DNA of 64,000 bases, taken from Flavobacterium ginsengisoli (GTDB lineage: Bacteria > Bacteroidota > Bacteroidia > Flavobacteriales > Flavobacteriaceae). Positions 40,491-48,555 of the stretch are shown in pieces. Made by a program: the position numbers and the translations under genes. Every line of letters begins with the position of its first letter. The stretch's first letter is position 1. A model generated the notes under the pieces. That model did not search any database. It had not been told where the DNA came from and saw only the letters and a program-made list of their open reading frames with translations. The stretch is from the NCBI RefSeq assembly GCF_029625315.1, contig NZ_CP121110.1:310001-374000 (forward strand). Direction: 5' to 3'.

Positions 40491-43241
40491 ATGAAAAAGT
40501 TTTTTTTACATCTTACCTTAATCATTTCACTTTTCACAGTTTCGGCGAAAGCCCAAAACAAAATCATTGTGAGTGATTTAAAATGCGAAATGCTGACCAA
40601 TCCTGAAGGAATTGACGTTTTACAGCCAAGATTAAGCTGGAAAATTAAAGCAGATATTAATGATGTAAAACAAACTCATTATCAAGTTTTAGCATCGTCA
40701 TCTTTAGAAAAATTAAATGCAGGAGACGCAGATTTATGGGATAGCGGAAAGGTACAAAGCGAGGAATCTGTAAATGTAATTTATAATGGAAAAAAGCTAA
40801 AAGACCGACAAGATGTTTATTGGAAAGTAACGGTTTTTACCAATAAAGGAGAAGTTCAATCAAAAGAAACAGCACATTTCAGCATCGGAATTTTGACTTA
40901 TGCTGATTGGAAATCAACACGATGGATTGGTTATGAGAAAACTTCTCCTGGAGATAGTATTTCGCAATACTCTCGATTATCAGCGAGATATTTAAGAAAA
41001 GAAATCAACTTAAAAAAGAAAGTCAAAAACGCCAAGGTTTATATCATGGGAATGGGCTTGTACGAGCTATACATTAACGGAAATAAAATTGGAGATCAGG
41101 TTTTAGCTCCCGTTCCTACGGATTATACGAAGAACGTGAAATACAATGTTTTTGATGTGACTTCGCAATTGCAGGAAGGTAAAAATACGTTGGGAACGAT
41201 TTTAGGAAACGGACGTTTTTTTACGATGCGTCAAGATTATAAGCCCTATAAAATCAAAACTTTTGGATATCCTAAAATGGCTTTGCAGTTGTTTGTAGAA
41301 TATACAGATGGAAGTAAAGATGTGATCAGAACCGATGATACTTGGAAAATCACAACTGACGGTCCAATTTTATCCAACAACGAATACGATGGTGAAGAAT
41401 ATGATGCCCGTAAAGAAATGAAAGGCTGGAATACCATTAATTTTAATGATAAAAAATGGCTTTCGGCAGAATATGTGCAAGAACCAGGCGGATTCTACGA
41501 AGGACAGATGTCGGCGAATATGAAGGTAAAACGCGAAGTAAAACCTATTTCGATAAAACAAACATCAAAAGGAACTTATATCTTAGATATGGGGCAAAAT
41601 ATGGTGGGCTGGTTGCAATTGAAAGTAAAAGGAAACGCTGGAGACAAAATCACCATGAAATTTGCTGAATCTTTACAGCCAGATGGTTCGTTGTATATTG
41701 CGAATTTACGTGATGCCAAAACAACTGATATTTATACTTTAAAAGGTGAAGGAGAAGAAGTTTGGGAACCTCGTTTTATTTTTCACGGATTTCGATTTGT
41801 GGAGATTTCAGGTTTGAAAACAAAACCAAGTTTAGAAAATTTCGTTGGGAAAGTCGTTTATGATGACATTGCCACAACAGGAACTTTTGATTCTTCAAAC
41901 CCAATAATGAATCAGATTTTTAAAAATGCTTGGTGGGGAATCAGTGGAAATTATAAAGGAATGCCAATCGATTGTCCGCAACGAAATGAGCGTCAGCCTT
42001 GGTTGGGAGACAGAACAACGGGAGCTTATGGAGAAAGTTTCTTGTTTGATAATCAAACGTTATACGCAAAATGGTTAGATGATATTAAAAATGCCCAGAC
42101 TATCGATGGCGGAATTCCAGATGTGGCACCAGCTTTCTGGCGTTATTATGGTGATAATGTGACTTGGCCGGGAACTTATATTACAGTTGCCGATATGTTG
42201 TATCAGCAGTTTGGAGATAAAAAAGTGGTTGAAAAACAATATCCGTCTATGAAAAAATGGATGGATTACATGGAAGAAAACTATTTGGTTGACGATATCA
42301 TGATCAAAGACAAATATGGCGATTGGTGCGTTCCGCCAGAATCGTTAGAATTAATTCGTTCGAAAGATCCTTCACGTTTAACCGATGGCGAATTGATTTC
42401 TAGTGCGTTTTATTATCAGCTTTTAAATATCATGAAAAAGTTTGCTGTGATTGCAAATGCTCAAAATGATATTAAACATTATGATGAATTAGCTTCAAGA
42501 ATTAAAAAAGCATTCAACGCTAAATATTTTAATGCGACCAAAAATAATTACGCCAATAATACGATAACAGCCAATTTACTGCCTTTAACTTTCGGAATGG
42601 TTCCGAATGAATTAGAGCAAAAAGTTTTCGAAAATCTGGTACACCAAGTGGAAGTGACAAAAAACGGTCACGTAAGCACGGGAGTTATTGGAACCCAGTT
42701 TTTAATGCGAACATTAACCAATTTTGGTCGTGGCGATTTGGCTTTTAAACTGGCCTCAAACAAAACCTATCCAAGTTGGGGTTATATGGTCGAAAATGGC
42801 GCGACAACCATTTGGGAACTTTGGAACGGAAATACAGCAGATCCAGCAATGAATTCGCAAAATCACGTCATGCTTTTAGGCGATTTATTGATTTGGTATT
42901 ACGAAAATATGGCGGGAATCAAAAGCAATCCTGAGACTCCGGGTTTCAAACAAATTATTATGAAACCAGATTTTAATGCTGGATTGACTTATGTAAATGC
43001 TTCATACGAATCGATTTACGGAACAATTAAAAGTGATTGGAAAAAAGATAAAAAAGCTTTGGTTTGGAATATTACGATTCCAGCTAATACTTCTGCAATT
43101 GTGTATCTTCCTGCGACTGATATTTCGGCTATTTCAATCAATAAACAGAAGCTGGATAAGACTTCTTATACTTATTCGGTAGAAAAAAATCAAATAATTG
43201 TCACACTTTCGTCAGGAAATTTTGCTATTAGCGTTAAATAA
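40491..43241 (+). CDS. Alpha-L-rhamnosidase, GH78 (second copy)
   Basis: 916 residues with a signal peptide ending AKAQ. The domain order is Fn3-like N-domain (CEMLTNPEGIDVLQPRLSW), CBM67-like sandwich (KVYIMGMGLYELYINGNKIG), catalytic (alpha/alpha)6 barrel with PIDCPQRNERQPWLGDRTTG (~490-510) and TTIWELWNGNTADPAMNSQN, and a C-terminal sandwich. The block DCPQRNERxPWxGD is closer to the textbook GH78 sequence than that of the first copy. It removes non-reducing alpha-L-rhamnose. The start ATG lies 10 bp after an R6 repeat. Confidence 0.92.
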   Translation: MKKFFLHLTLIISLFTVSAKAQNKIIVSDLKCEMLTNPEGIDVLQPRLSWKIKADINDVKQTHYQVLASSSLEKLNAGDADLWDSGKVQSEESVNVIYNGKKLKDRQDVYWKVTVFTNKGEVQSKETAHFSIGILTYADWKSTRWIGYEKTSPGDSISQYSRLSARYLRKEINLKKKVKNAKVYIMGMGLYELYINGNKIGDQVLAPVPTDYTKNVKYNVFDVTSQLQEGKNTLGTILGNGRFFTMRQDYKPYKIKTFGYPKMALQLFVEYTDGSKDVIRTDDTWKITTDGPILSNNEYDGEEYDARKEMKGWNTINFNDKKWLSAEYVQEPGGFYEGQMSANMKVKREVKPISIKQTSKGTYILDMGQNMVGWLQLKVKGNAGDKITMKFAESLQPDGSLYIANLRDAKTTDIYTLKGEGEEVWEPRFIFHGFRFVEISGLKTKPSLENFVGKVVYDDIATTGTFDSSNPIMNQIFKNAWWGISGNYKGMPIDCPQRNERQPWLGDRTTGAYGESFLFDNQTLYAKWLDDIKNAQTIDGGIPDVAPAFWRYYGDNVTWPGTYITVADMLYQQFGDKKVVEKQYPSMKKWMDYMEENYLVDDIMIKDKYGDWCVPPESLELIRSKDPSRLTDGELISSAFYYQLLNIMKKFAVIANAQNDIKHYDELASRIKKAFNAKYFNATKNNYANNTITANLLPLTFGMVPNELEQKVFENLVHQVEVTKNGHVSTGVIGTQFLMRTLTNFGRGDLAFKLASNKTYPSWGYMVENGATTIWELWNGNTADPAMNSQNHVMLLGDLLIWYYENMAGIKSNPETPGFKQIIMKPDFNAGLTYVNASYESIYGTIKSDWKKDKKALVWNITIPANTSAIVYLPATDISAISINKQKLDKTSYTYSVEKNQIIVTLSSGNFAISVK

Positions 43242-43384
43242 TCTGCATTTTTAATAATTCGGGACAGTACAGGATACATTGTTAATTTTTTGGTGTTATT
43301 TTTACACTTATTAAATATTTTTACCTAAAAAAATGTTAGGTATGTATTTATAGTCAAAAAAAATAATTCATAATTTAATTAAGA

Positions 43385-44530
43385 ATGAAGTTAGCAAAAT
43401 TAGCATTTGTCTTGTTTGGACTTTTCCTTTTAGGAAGTTGTAAATCGGCTTTAGAGAAAAAGACTTGGAAAGAAGGAATTTTAGTAGATGAATTTATTTA
43501 TGATAAAGCACCTTATCCGTCTTGCCACGCCGTTACAATTGTCGAAGCTACAAATGGTGATTTAGTTGCCTCATGGTTTGGTGGAACTCACGAGAGACAT
43601 CCAGATGTTTGCATTTATGTGGCCATTAAACCAAAAGGAAGTGATAAATGGGGAGAAGGTGTAAAAGTTGCCGATGGTGTGATGAAAGAAGGGCCGAGAT
43701 TACCAACTTGGAACCCAGTTTTATATCAAATTCCGGGAGGCGATTTAATGTTATTCTACAAAATAGGTCCAAAACCATCGGAATGGTGGGGTGTTATCAG
43801 AACTTCATCTGATGGCGGAAAAACTTGGTCCGAGGCTCAGAAAATGCCAGACGGTTTCTTAGGCCCAATCAAAAATAAACCAGTTTTATTAAGCAACGGA
43901 ACTTTATTATGTCCGTCAAGCATTGAAGGCGACGGCTGGAGACTTCGTATGGAATCTACTCCAGATTTCGGAAAGACTTGGGTAATGGGCGATACGCTTC
44001 CAAGAGGAAAACAAAAAATCAATGCGATTCAACCAAGTATTTTATTCCATAAAGACGGAAGTATTCAGGCTATTGGAAGAACTAGAAACAGAGCTATTTT
44101 CAGCACATTCTCAAAAGATAACGGAAAAACTTGGTCGGATGTAGAGTTAATCGGACTTCCAAATAACAATTCAGGAACTGATGCTGTAACGTTAAGAGAT
44201 GGTAGACATTTATTAGTTTACAATCACGTTCTTCCTCCAGGAAAAGAAGCAAAAGGGCCAAGAACGCCTTTGAATGTTTCGGTTTCTAAAGACGGAATTC
44301 ATTGGAACGCTGCTTTAGTTTTAGAAGATTCAAAAATCAGCCAATATTCTTATCCTTCAATGATTCAAAGTTCAGACGGAATGGTGCATATTGTATATAC
44401 TTGGAGAAGAGAAAAACTGAAATATGTAAAAGTTGATCCAAGTAAATTAGTGGCGCTTCCAATTAAAAACGGAATCTGGCCAGGCGAAGAAGGAAAAGTA
44501 GTTACAGCGGTAAAAGCCGAAGAAGAGTAA
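43385..44530 (+). CDS. Sialidase-fold (BNR) lipoprotein
   Basis: 381 residues. The lipobox FLLGSCKSA marks a lipoprotein. Six-bladed propeller repeats with Asp boxes are visible (TSSDGGKTWSEA, FSKDNGKTWSDV), as are an early RPD-type element (THERHPDVCIYVA) and late TYTWRREKLKYV. A classical GH33 sialidase needs a catalytic Tyr/Glu pair and an Arg triad that I cannot place with certainty. In pectin loci this fold also hydrolyses other acidic sugars such as DHA of RG-II. I call it a sialidase-superfamily enzyme of unknown substrate. Confidence 0.7.
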   Translation: MKLAKLAFVLFGLFLLGSCKSALEKKTWKEGILVDEFIYDKAPYPSCHAVTIVEATNGDLVASWFGGTHERHPDVCIYVAIKPKGSDKWGEGVKVADGVMKEGPRLPTWNPVLYQIPGGDLMLFYKIGPKPSEWWGVIRTSSDGGKTWSEAQKMPDGFLGPIKNKPVLLSNGTLLCPSSIEGDGWRLRMESTPDFGKTWVMGDTLPRGKQKINAIQPSILFHKDGSIQAIGRTRNRAIFSTFSKDNGKTWSDVELIGLPNNNSGTDAVTLRDGRHLLVYNHVLPPGKEAKGPRTPLNVSVSKDGIHWNAALVLEDSKISQYSYPSMIQSSDGMVHIVYTWRREKLKYVKVDPSKLVALPIKNGIWPGEEGKVVTAVKAEEE

Positions 44531-44539
44531 AATAAATTG

Positions 44540-44676
44540 AACCATTAAGAGATTAAGAAAGTTAAGTTGTTGTATCTATTTATTCTTTTAAAAAGAACAT
44601 TAAGCTTAATTTTCTTCATCTTCTAATGATAATAATAAAAAGTATTGAAGCTTAATTTCCTTAATGCCTTAATGGT
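44540..44676 (+). repeat. R4 inverted repeat, second copy
   Basis: ACCATTAAGAGATTAAG on the left and CTTAATGCCTTAATGGT on the right, with AAGCTTAATTTCC inside. It is more diverged than the copy at 30096. Confidence 0.75.
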
Positions 44677-44689
44677 AAAACCAATTAAC

Positions 44690-45574
44690 ATGAAGCTAAA
44701 TAAAAATTTAATTGTTGTATTGTTTGTTACTTTATCAACGACATTTAATAGCTGTGCAACGGCGCAGTCTTCCAATAAAAAGCAAAAATACAAAGTTGCT
44801 GTTTGTGACTGGATGATTTTAAAAAGACAAAAATTAGGTGCTTTTGGTTTGGCAGCTGAAATAAAAGCGGATGGAATCGAACTGGATATGGGAGGTTTAG
44901 GAAATAGACCAACTTTTGACAGCAAATTGGGTGATCCAGTTGAAAGACAAAAATTCTTAGATAAATCGAAAGAAACTGGCGTTGGAATTAGCTCAATTGC
45001 GATGTCTGGATTTTATGCACAGTCTTTTGCTACAAGAGAAATCACACCAATGATTACGGATTGTATCAAAGCTATGAAAGACATGAAAGTAAAAGTGGCT
45101 TATCTTCCGTTAGGAACACAAACTGATTTGGTTAAAAATCCAGAATTACGTCCAGAAGTGATTAAAAGATTGCAATGGGCAGGAAAAAAAGTCGGTAAAA
45201 TAGGTGGAGTAATTGCGATTGAAACTTCTTTGGACGCGACAGAAGAGAAAAAACTTTTAGATGAAGTAGGTTCAAAATATATTAAAAGCTCTTTCAATTT
45301 TGCGAATGCTTTAGATAATAAAAGAGATATTTCATCAGAATTGAAAATATTAGGAAAGAAATACGTAGCACAAATTCACGCTTCCAACACCGATCAGTTT
45401 TGGTTAGAAAATGACAAAGCGATCGACATGCCAAAAATCAAACAAACTTTGGATGAAATGAAATGGAGCGGATGGCTAATTGTTGAGCGTTCTCGCGACG
45501 TGACACAAGTACATAATGTTAAAGCCAATTATGGAGCAAACGTGGCTTATTTGAAGAAAATTTTCCAGAATTAA
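44690..45574 (+). CDS. Sugar phosphate isomerase/epimerase-like TIM-barrel lipoprotein
   Basis: 294 residues from ATG 44690; in-frame starts at 44645 and 44672 fall inside the R4 repeat. The lipobox TTFNSCATAQ indicates export. The rest is a xylose-isomerase-like TIM barrel (IKADGIELDMGGLG, GVGISSIAMSGFYAQ, IAIETSLDATEEKKLL, YVAQIHASNTDQFW, WSGWLIVERSRDV). Metal-binding Glu/His positions appear in IAIETS, IHAS and VERSR. Cytosolic relatives isomerise or epimerise sugars. An exported, lipid-anchored form beside glycosidases suggests action on released sugars or a role as an exo-acting hydrolase, which is inference. Confidence 0.78.
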   Translation: MKLNKNLIVVLFVTLSTTFNSCATAQSSNKKQKYKVAVCDWMILKRQKLGAFGLAAEIKADGIELDMGGLGNRPTFDSKLGDPVERQKFLDKSKETGVGISSIAMSGFYAQSFATREITPMITDCIKAMKDMKVKVAYLPLGTQTDLVKNPELRPEVIKRLQWAGKKVGKIGGVIAIETSLDATEEKKLLDEVGSKYIKSSFNFANALDNKRDISSELKILGKKYVAQIHASNTDQFWLENDKAIDMPKIKQTLDEMKWSGWLIVERSRDVTQVHNVKANYGANVAYLKKIFQN

Positions 45575-45625
45575 ACAATAAACAGTGATCAATATGTAAT
45601 CGTTAAACAACACAATTTTTCACTA

Positions 45626-45696
45626 TAAATCTGCCGAATTTGCTAAATCTGCGAGAGATATTTTTCACGCAGATCAGGCAGATTTAGCAGATTATT
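45626..45696 (+). repeat. R2 inverted repeat
   Basis: AATTTGCTAAATCTGCGAG is answered by CACGCAGATCAGGCAGATTT ending a few bases before the next start. Confidence 0.75.
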
Positions 45697-45702
45697 TTTA
45701 GA

Positions 45703-48456
45703 ATGAATACCCAAAAACAGCATACTATGAAATATTTACAATTACTTTTTTTATGTCTTTACGTCTCTTTCGCGACAGCGCAGAACATCACAGTTGTGAG
45801 TGATCCGAGTTCGCCGAGAGCAAAATTTGGAGCAGAGAAATTATCAGAAACCCTTTCAGCAAAAGGATTCAGCGTAACTTCTTCTGATAAATTCAAAAAA
45901 TCAAAAGATAAAGTAATTGTAATTGGAGAAAAAGGAACCGATTTCTGGAAGAAAAATGCTAAAAGCGCTAAAATCGATGATAGCAAATTAACCAAGAAAG
46001 AAGGTTTCCAGATTCGCACTCAAAATAATATAATTTATATTGAAGGAACAGATGCAAGCGGAGCTTTGTATGGCGCTTTAGAATTAACAGATAAAATTAA
46101 AGCTTCAGGAAAACTTCCTTCAGAAATCAATATTGACGATAGTCCAGAAATGGTTTTGAGAGGCGCTTGTATCGGAATGCAGAAACCGGTTTATCTGCCT
46201 GGACGAGATGTTTACGAATATCCATATACGCCAGAAACTTTTCCGTGGTTTTATGATAAAGCTTTATGGATTAAATATTTAGATATGCTGGTAGAAAACC
46301 GCATGAACTCTTTGTATTTATGGAACGGACATCCATTTGCTTCTTTGGTGAAACTAAAAGAATATCCGTTTGCAGTTGAAGTGAGTGATGAAGATTTCAA
46401 AAAGAACGAAGAAATCTATAAATTCTTAACAGTTGAGGCCAACAAACGTGGAATCTGGGTAATTCAGATGTTTTATAACATTATTGTTTCTAAGCCTTTT
46501 GCAGAGCATTACAACATTAAAACACAAGATCGTTCAAGACCAATCACGCCATTATTGTCTGATTATACTAGAAAATCTATTGCGGCTTTTATCGAAAAAT
46601 ATCCAAATGTTGGATTAATGGTTTGTTTGGGAGAAGCAATCAATACCGTTGATGATGATGTAGAATGGTTTACCAAAACTATTATTCCGGGTGTTCGTGA
46701 CGGTTTACAAGCATTAGGAAAAACAGAAGAACCACCAATTATTCTTCGTTCTCATGATACAGATGGGCCTTTAGTAATGGAAAAATCACTTCCGTTATAC
46801 AAAAACTTATATACAGAAAGTAAATATACAGGAGAATCTTTAACGACTTATACGCCGGGAGGTCCTTGGGGAGAAACGCACAAACAATTAAGCGCTTTAA
46901 AATCAATTCACATTGAGAACGTTCATATTTTGGCTAATTTAGAACCTTTCAGATACGGTTCACCAGACTTTATTCAGAAAACGGTAAAAGCAATGCATAG
47001 CGTTCACGGAGCAAATGCACTGCATTTATATCCGCAAGCTTCGTATTGGGATTGGCCATATTCGGCAGATAAAACGAAATCAGGAGAACGTTTATTAGAA
47101 ATGGATCGTGACTGGATTTGGTACAAAGCTTGGGCAAGATATGCTTGGGACAGCAAAAGAGATAGAAATGAAGAAGTTAAATTTTGGGATAATGATTTAG
47201 TCGCAAAATTCGGAACGAGTCAGGAAGCTGCAAATAACATTTTAAAAGCTTACGAAGAAACAGGAGAAATTGCTCCAAAAACATTAAGACGTTTCGGAAT
47301 TACAGAAGGTAACCGTCAGACTTTATTGTTGGGAATGTTTGAAAGTCAGTTGGTCAATCCGTCAAAATGGAGAGTTTATCCAGGATTCCACGAATCATGC
47401 GGACCAGCGGGCGAATTGCTTTTAGAATATGCTAAAAAAGAGTGGAACAAAGAACCGCATTCGGGCGAACTTCCAACTCAGATTATTGCTGAAATTACAG
47501 AACATGGAAGATTGGCAGTTGAAGCAATAGATAAAGCAGAAGCAAGCATAACTAAAGACAAAGAAGAATTTGCACGTCTTAAAAATGATATGCATGCTTA
47601 TAAGGCTTTCGCCGATTTCTTCTCAGAAAAAGTAAAAGCCGCTTTATTGGTTTTAAGATACAGTTATTCAAATGATATTACCGATTTAGATAAAGCTTTG
47701 CCTCATTTAGAAAAGAGCATTGAGTACTATGAGTTATTGGTAAAACTAACAAAAGATACGTACTATTATGCTAACAGTATGCAGACTGCTCAACGCCGAA
47801 TCCCGATTGGAGGAGACGACGGAAACAACAAAAATTGGGCTGAATTGTTACCGCATTATGAGCGTGAATTGGCTAATTTCAAAAGAAATCTAGAGAAGCT
47901 AAAATCTTCAAAAGACGGTAAAATAGAAACTAAAGAAGGAAAACCTTGGAAACCAGCCGAAGTAACTTTTATAGATGAAAAACCGGGAACGTATCTAGTT
48001 AAAACAGGGACAAAAGTGTACGGAACAGATATTTCTGAATTGACCAAAGTTGCTCCAGAACTTCAGAATTTAAGAGGTTATTCTTTTGTTGAAAACGATC
48101 AAAACGAAAAAGGAACACATTTGAAGTTTAGAAATACAAAAGCGGTTAAATTAGTGGTAGGATATTTTAATTCTGATCAGAAGCGATTTTTATTGTCGCC
48201 AAGTTTGGAGACAGATGCAGCAGGAAATGCGCACGGTCAAGCTGAAGTAATTCTGGCAAGTGCAATGAATTTAAAAGATTTACCTCGTGTAAACATTCAT
48301 ACCTATACGTTCCAGCCGGGCGAGAATAAATTAGATTTAGGAAAAGGAAAAGTATTGATTTTAGGTTTCATCGACGCAGATCAAACTATAACACCACGTG
48401 ATGTTGGATATATCGATGCAGGAGAAAAAGCGACAATTGACTGGTTGTTTTATTAG
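45703..48456 (+). CDS. Putative glycoside hydrolase with GH67N/GH20b-like N-terminal domain
   Basis: 917 residues. A second in-frame ATG at 45727 gives the cleaner signal peptide MKYLQLLFLCLYVSFATAQ and may be the true start. Residues ~25-150 resemble the alpha-glucuronidase N-terminal domain (IYIEGTDASGALYGALELTD). A TIM barrel follows (~165-480) with MVLRGACIGMQKPVYLPGRD, NRMNSLYLWNGHPFASLV, LMVCLGEAINTVDDDVEWF and AMHSVHGANALHLYPQASYW, then a helical domain and a C-terminal sandwich. Glu in CLGEAIN is an attractive catalytic candidate. Classical GH67 or GH115 signatures are not evident. I infer an alpha-uronidase or similar exo-enzyme for pectic or arabinogalactan chains. Confidence 0.62.
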   Translation: MNTQKQHTMKYLQLLFLCLYVSFATAQNITVVSDPSSPRAKFGAEKLSETLSAKGFSVTSSDKFKKSKDKVIVIGEKGTDFWKKNAKSAKIDDSKLTKKEGFQIRTQNNIIYIEGTDASGALYGALELTDKIKASGKLPSEINIDDSPEMVLRGACIGMQKPVYLPGRDVYEYPYTPETFPWFYDKALWIKYLDMLVENRMNSLYLWNGHPFASLVKLKEYPFAVEVSDEDFKKNEEIYKFLTVEANKRGIWVIQMFYNIIVSKPFAEHYNIKTQDRSRPITPLLSDYTRKSIAAFIEKYPNVGLMVCLGEAINTVDDDVEWFTKTIIPGVRDGLQALGKTEEPPIILRSHDTDGPLVMEKSLPLYKNLYTESKYTGESLTTYTPGGPWGETHKQLSALKSIHIENVHILANLEPFRYGSPDFIQKTVKAMHSVHGANALHLYPQASYWDWPYSADKTKSGERLLEMDRDWIWYKAWARYAWDSKRDRNEEVKFWDNDLVAKFGTSQEAANNILKAYEETGEIAPKTLRRFGITEGNRQTLLLGMFESQLVNPSKWRVYPGFHESCGPAGELLLEYAKKEWNKEPHSGELPTQIIAEITEHGRLAVEAIDKAEASITKDKEEFARLKNDMHAYKAFADFFSEKVKAALLVLRYSYSNDITDLDKALPHLEKSIEYYELLVKLTKDTYYYANSMQTAQRRIPIGGDDGNNKNWAELLPHYERELANFKRNLEKLKSSKDGKIETKEGKPWKPAEVTFIDEKPGTYLVKTGTKVYGTDISELTKVAPELQNLRGYSFVENDQNEKGTHLKFRNTKAVKLVVGYFNSDQKRFLLSPSLETDAAGNAHGQAEVILASAMNLKDLPRVNIHTYTFQPGENKLDLGKGKVLILGFIDADQTITPRDVGYIDAGEKATIDWLFY

Positions 48457-48464
48457 TTTGCATT

Positions 48465-48544
48465 CCTGCAAGGTTTTGAAAACCTTGTGGGTATTCTAAA
48501 TGAACGTTAAAAATAAACCTACAAGGTTTTCAAAACCTTGCAGG
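48465..48544 (+). repeat. Two R3 hairpins in opposite arrangement
   Basis: CCTGCAAGGTTTTGAAAACC with TTGTGGGT is followed after 24 bp by ACCTACAAGGTTTTCAAAAC with CTTGCAGG. The two copies are inverted relative to each other. Confidence 0.8.
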
Positions 48545-48555
48545 AAATAGAAAAT

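Noticed and set aside
43385..44530. True sialidase (GH33) for host sialic acids
   Set aside because: The rest of the locus is directed at plant pectin and the catalytic triad cannot be placed, so I kept a broader fold-level call.
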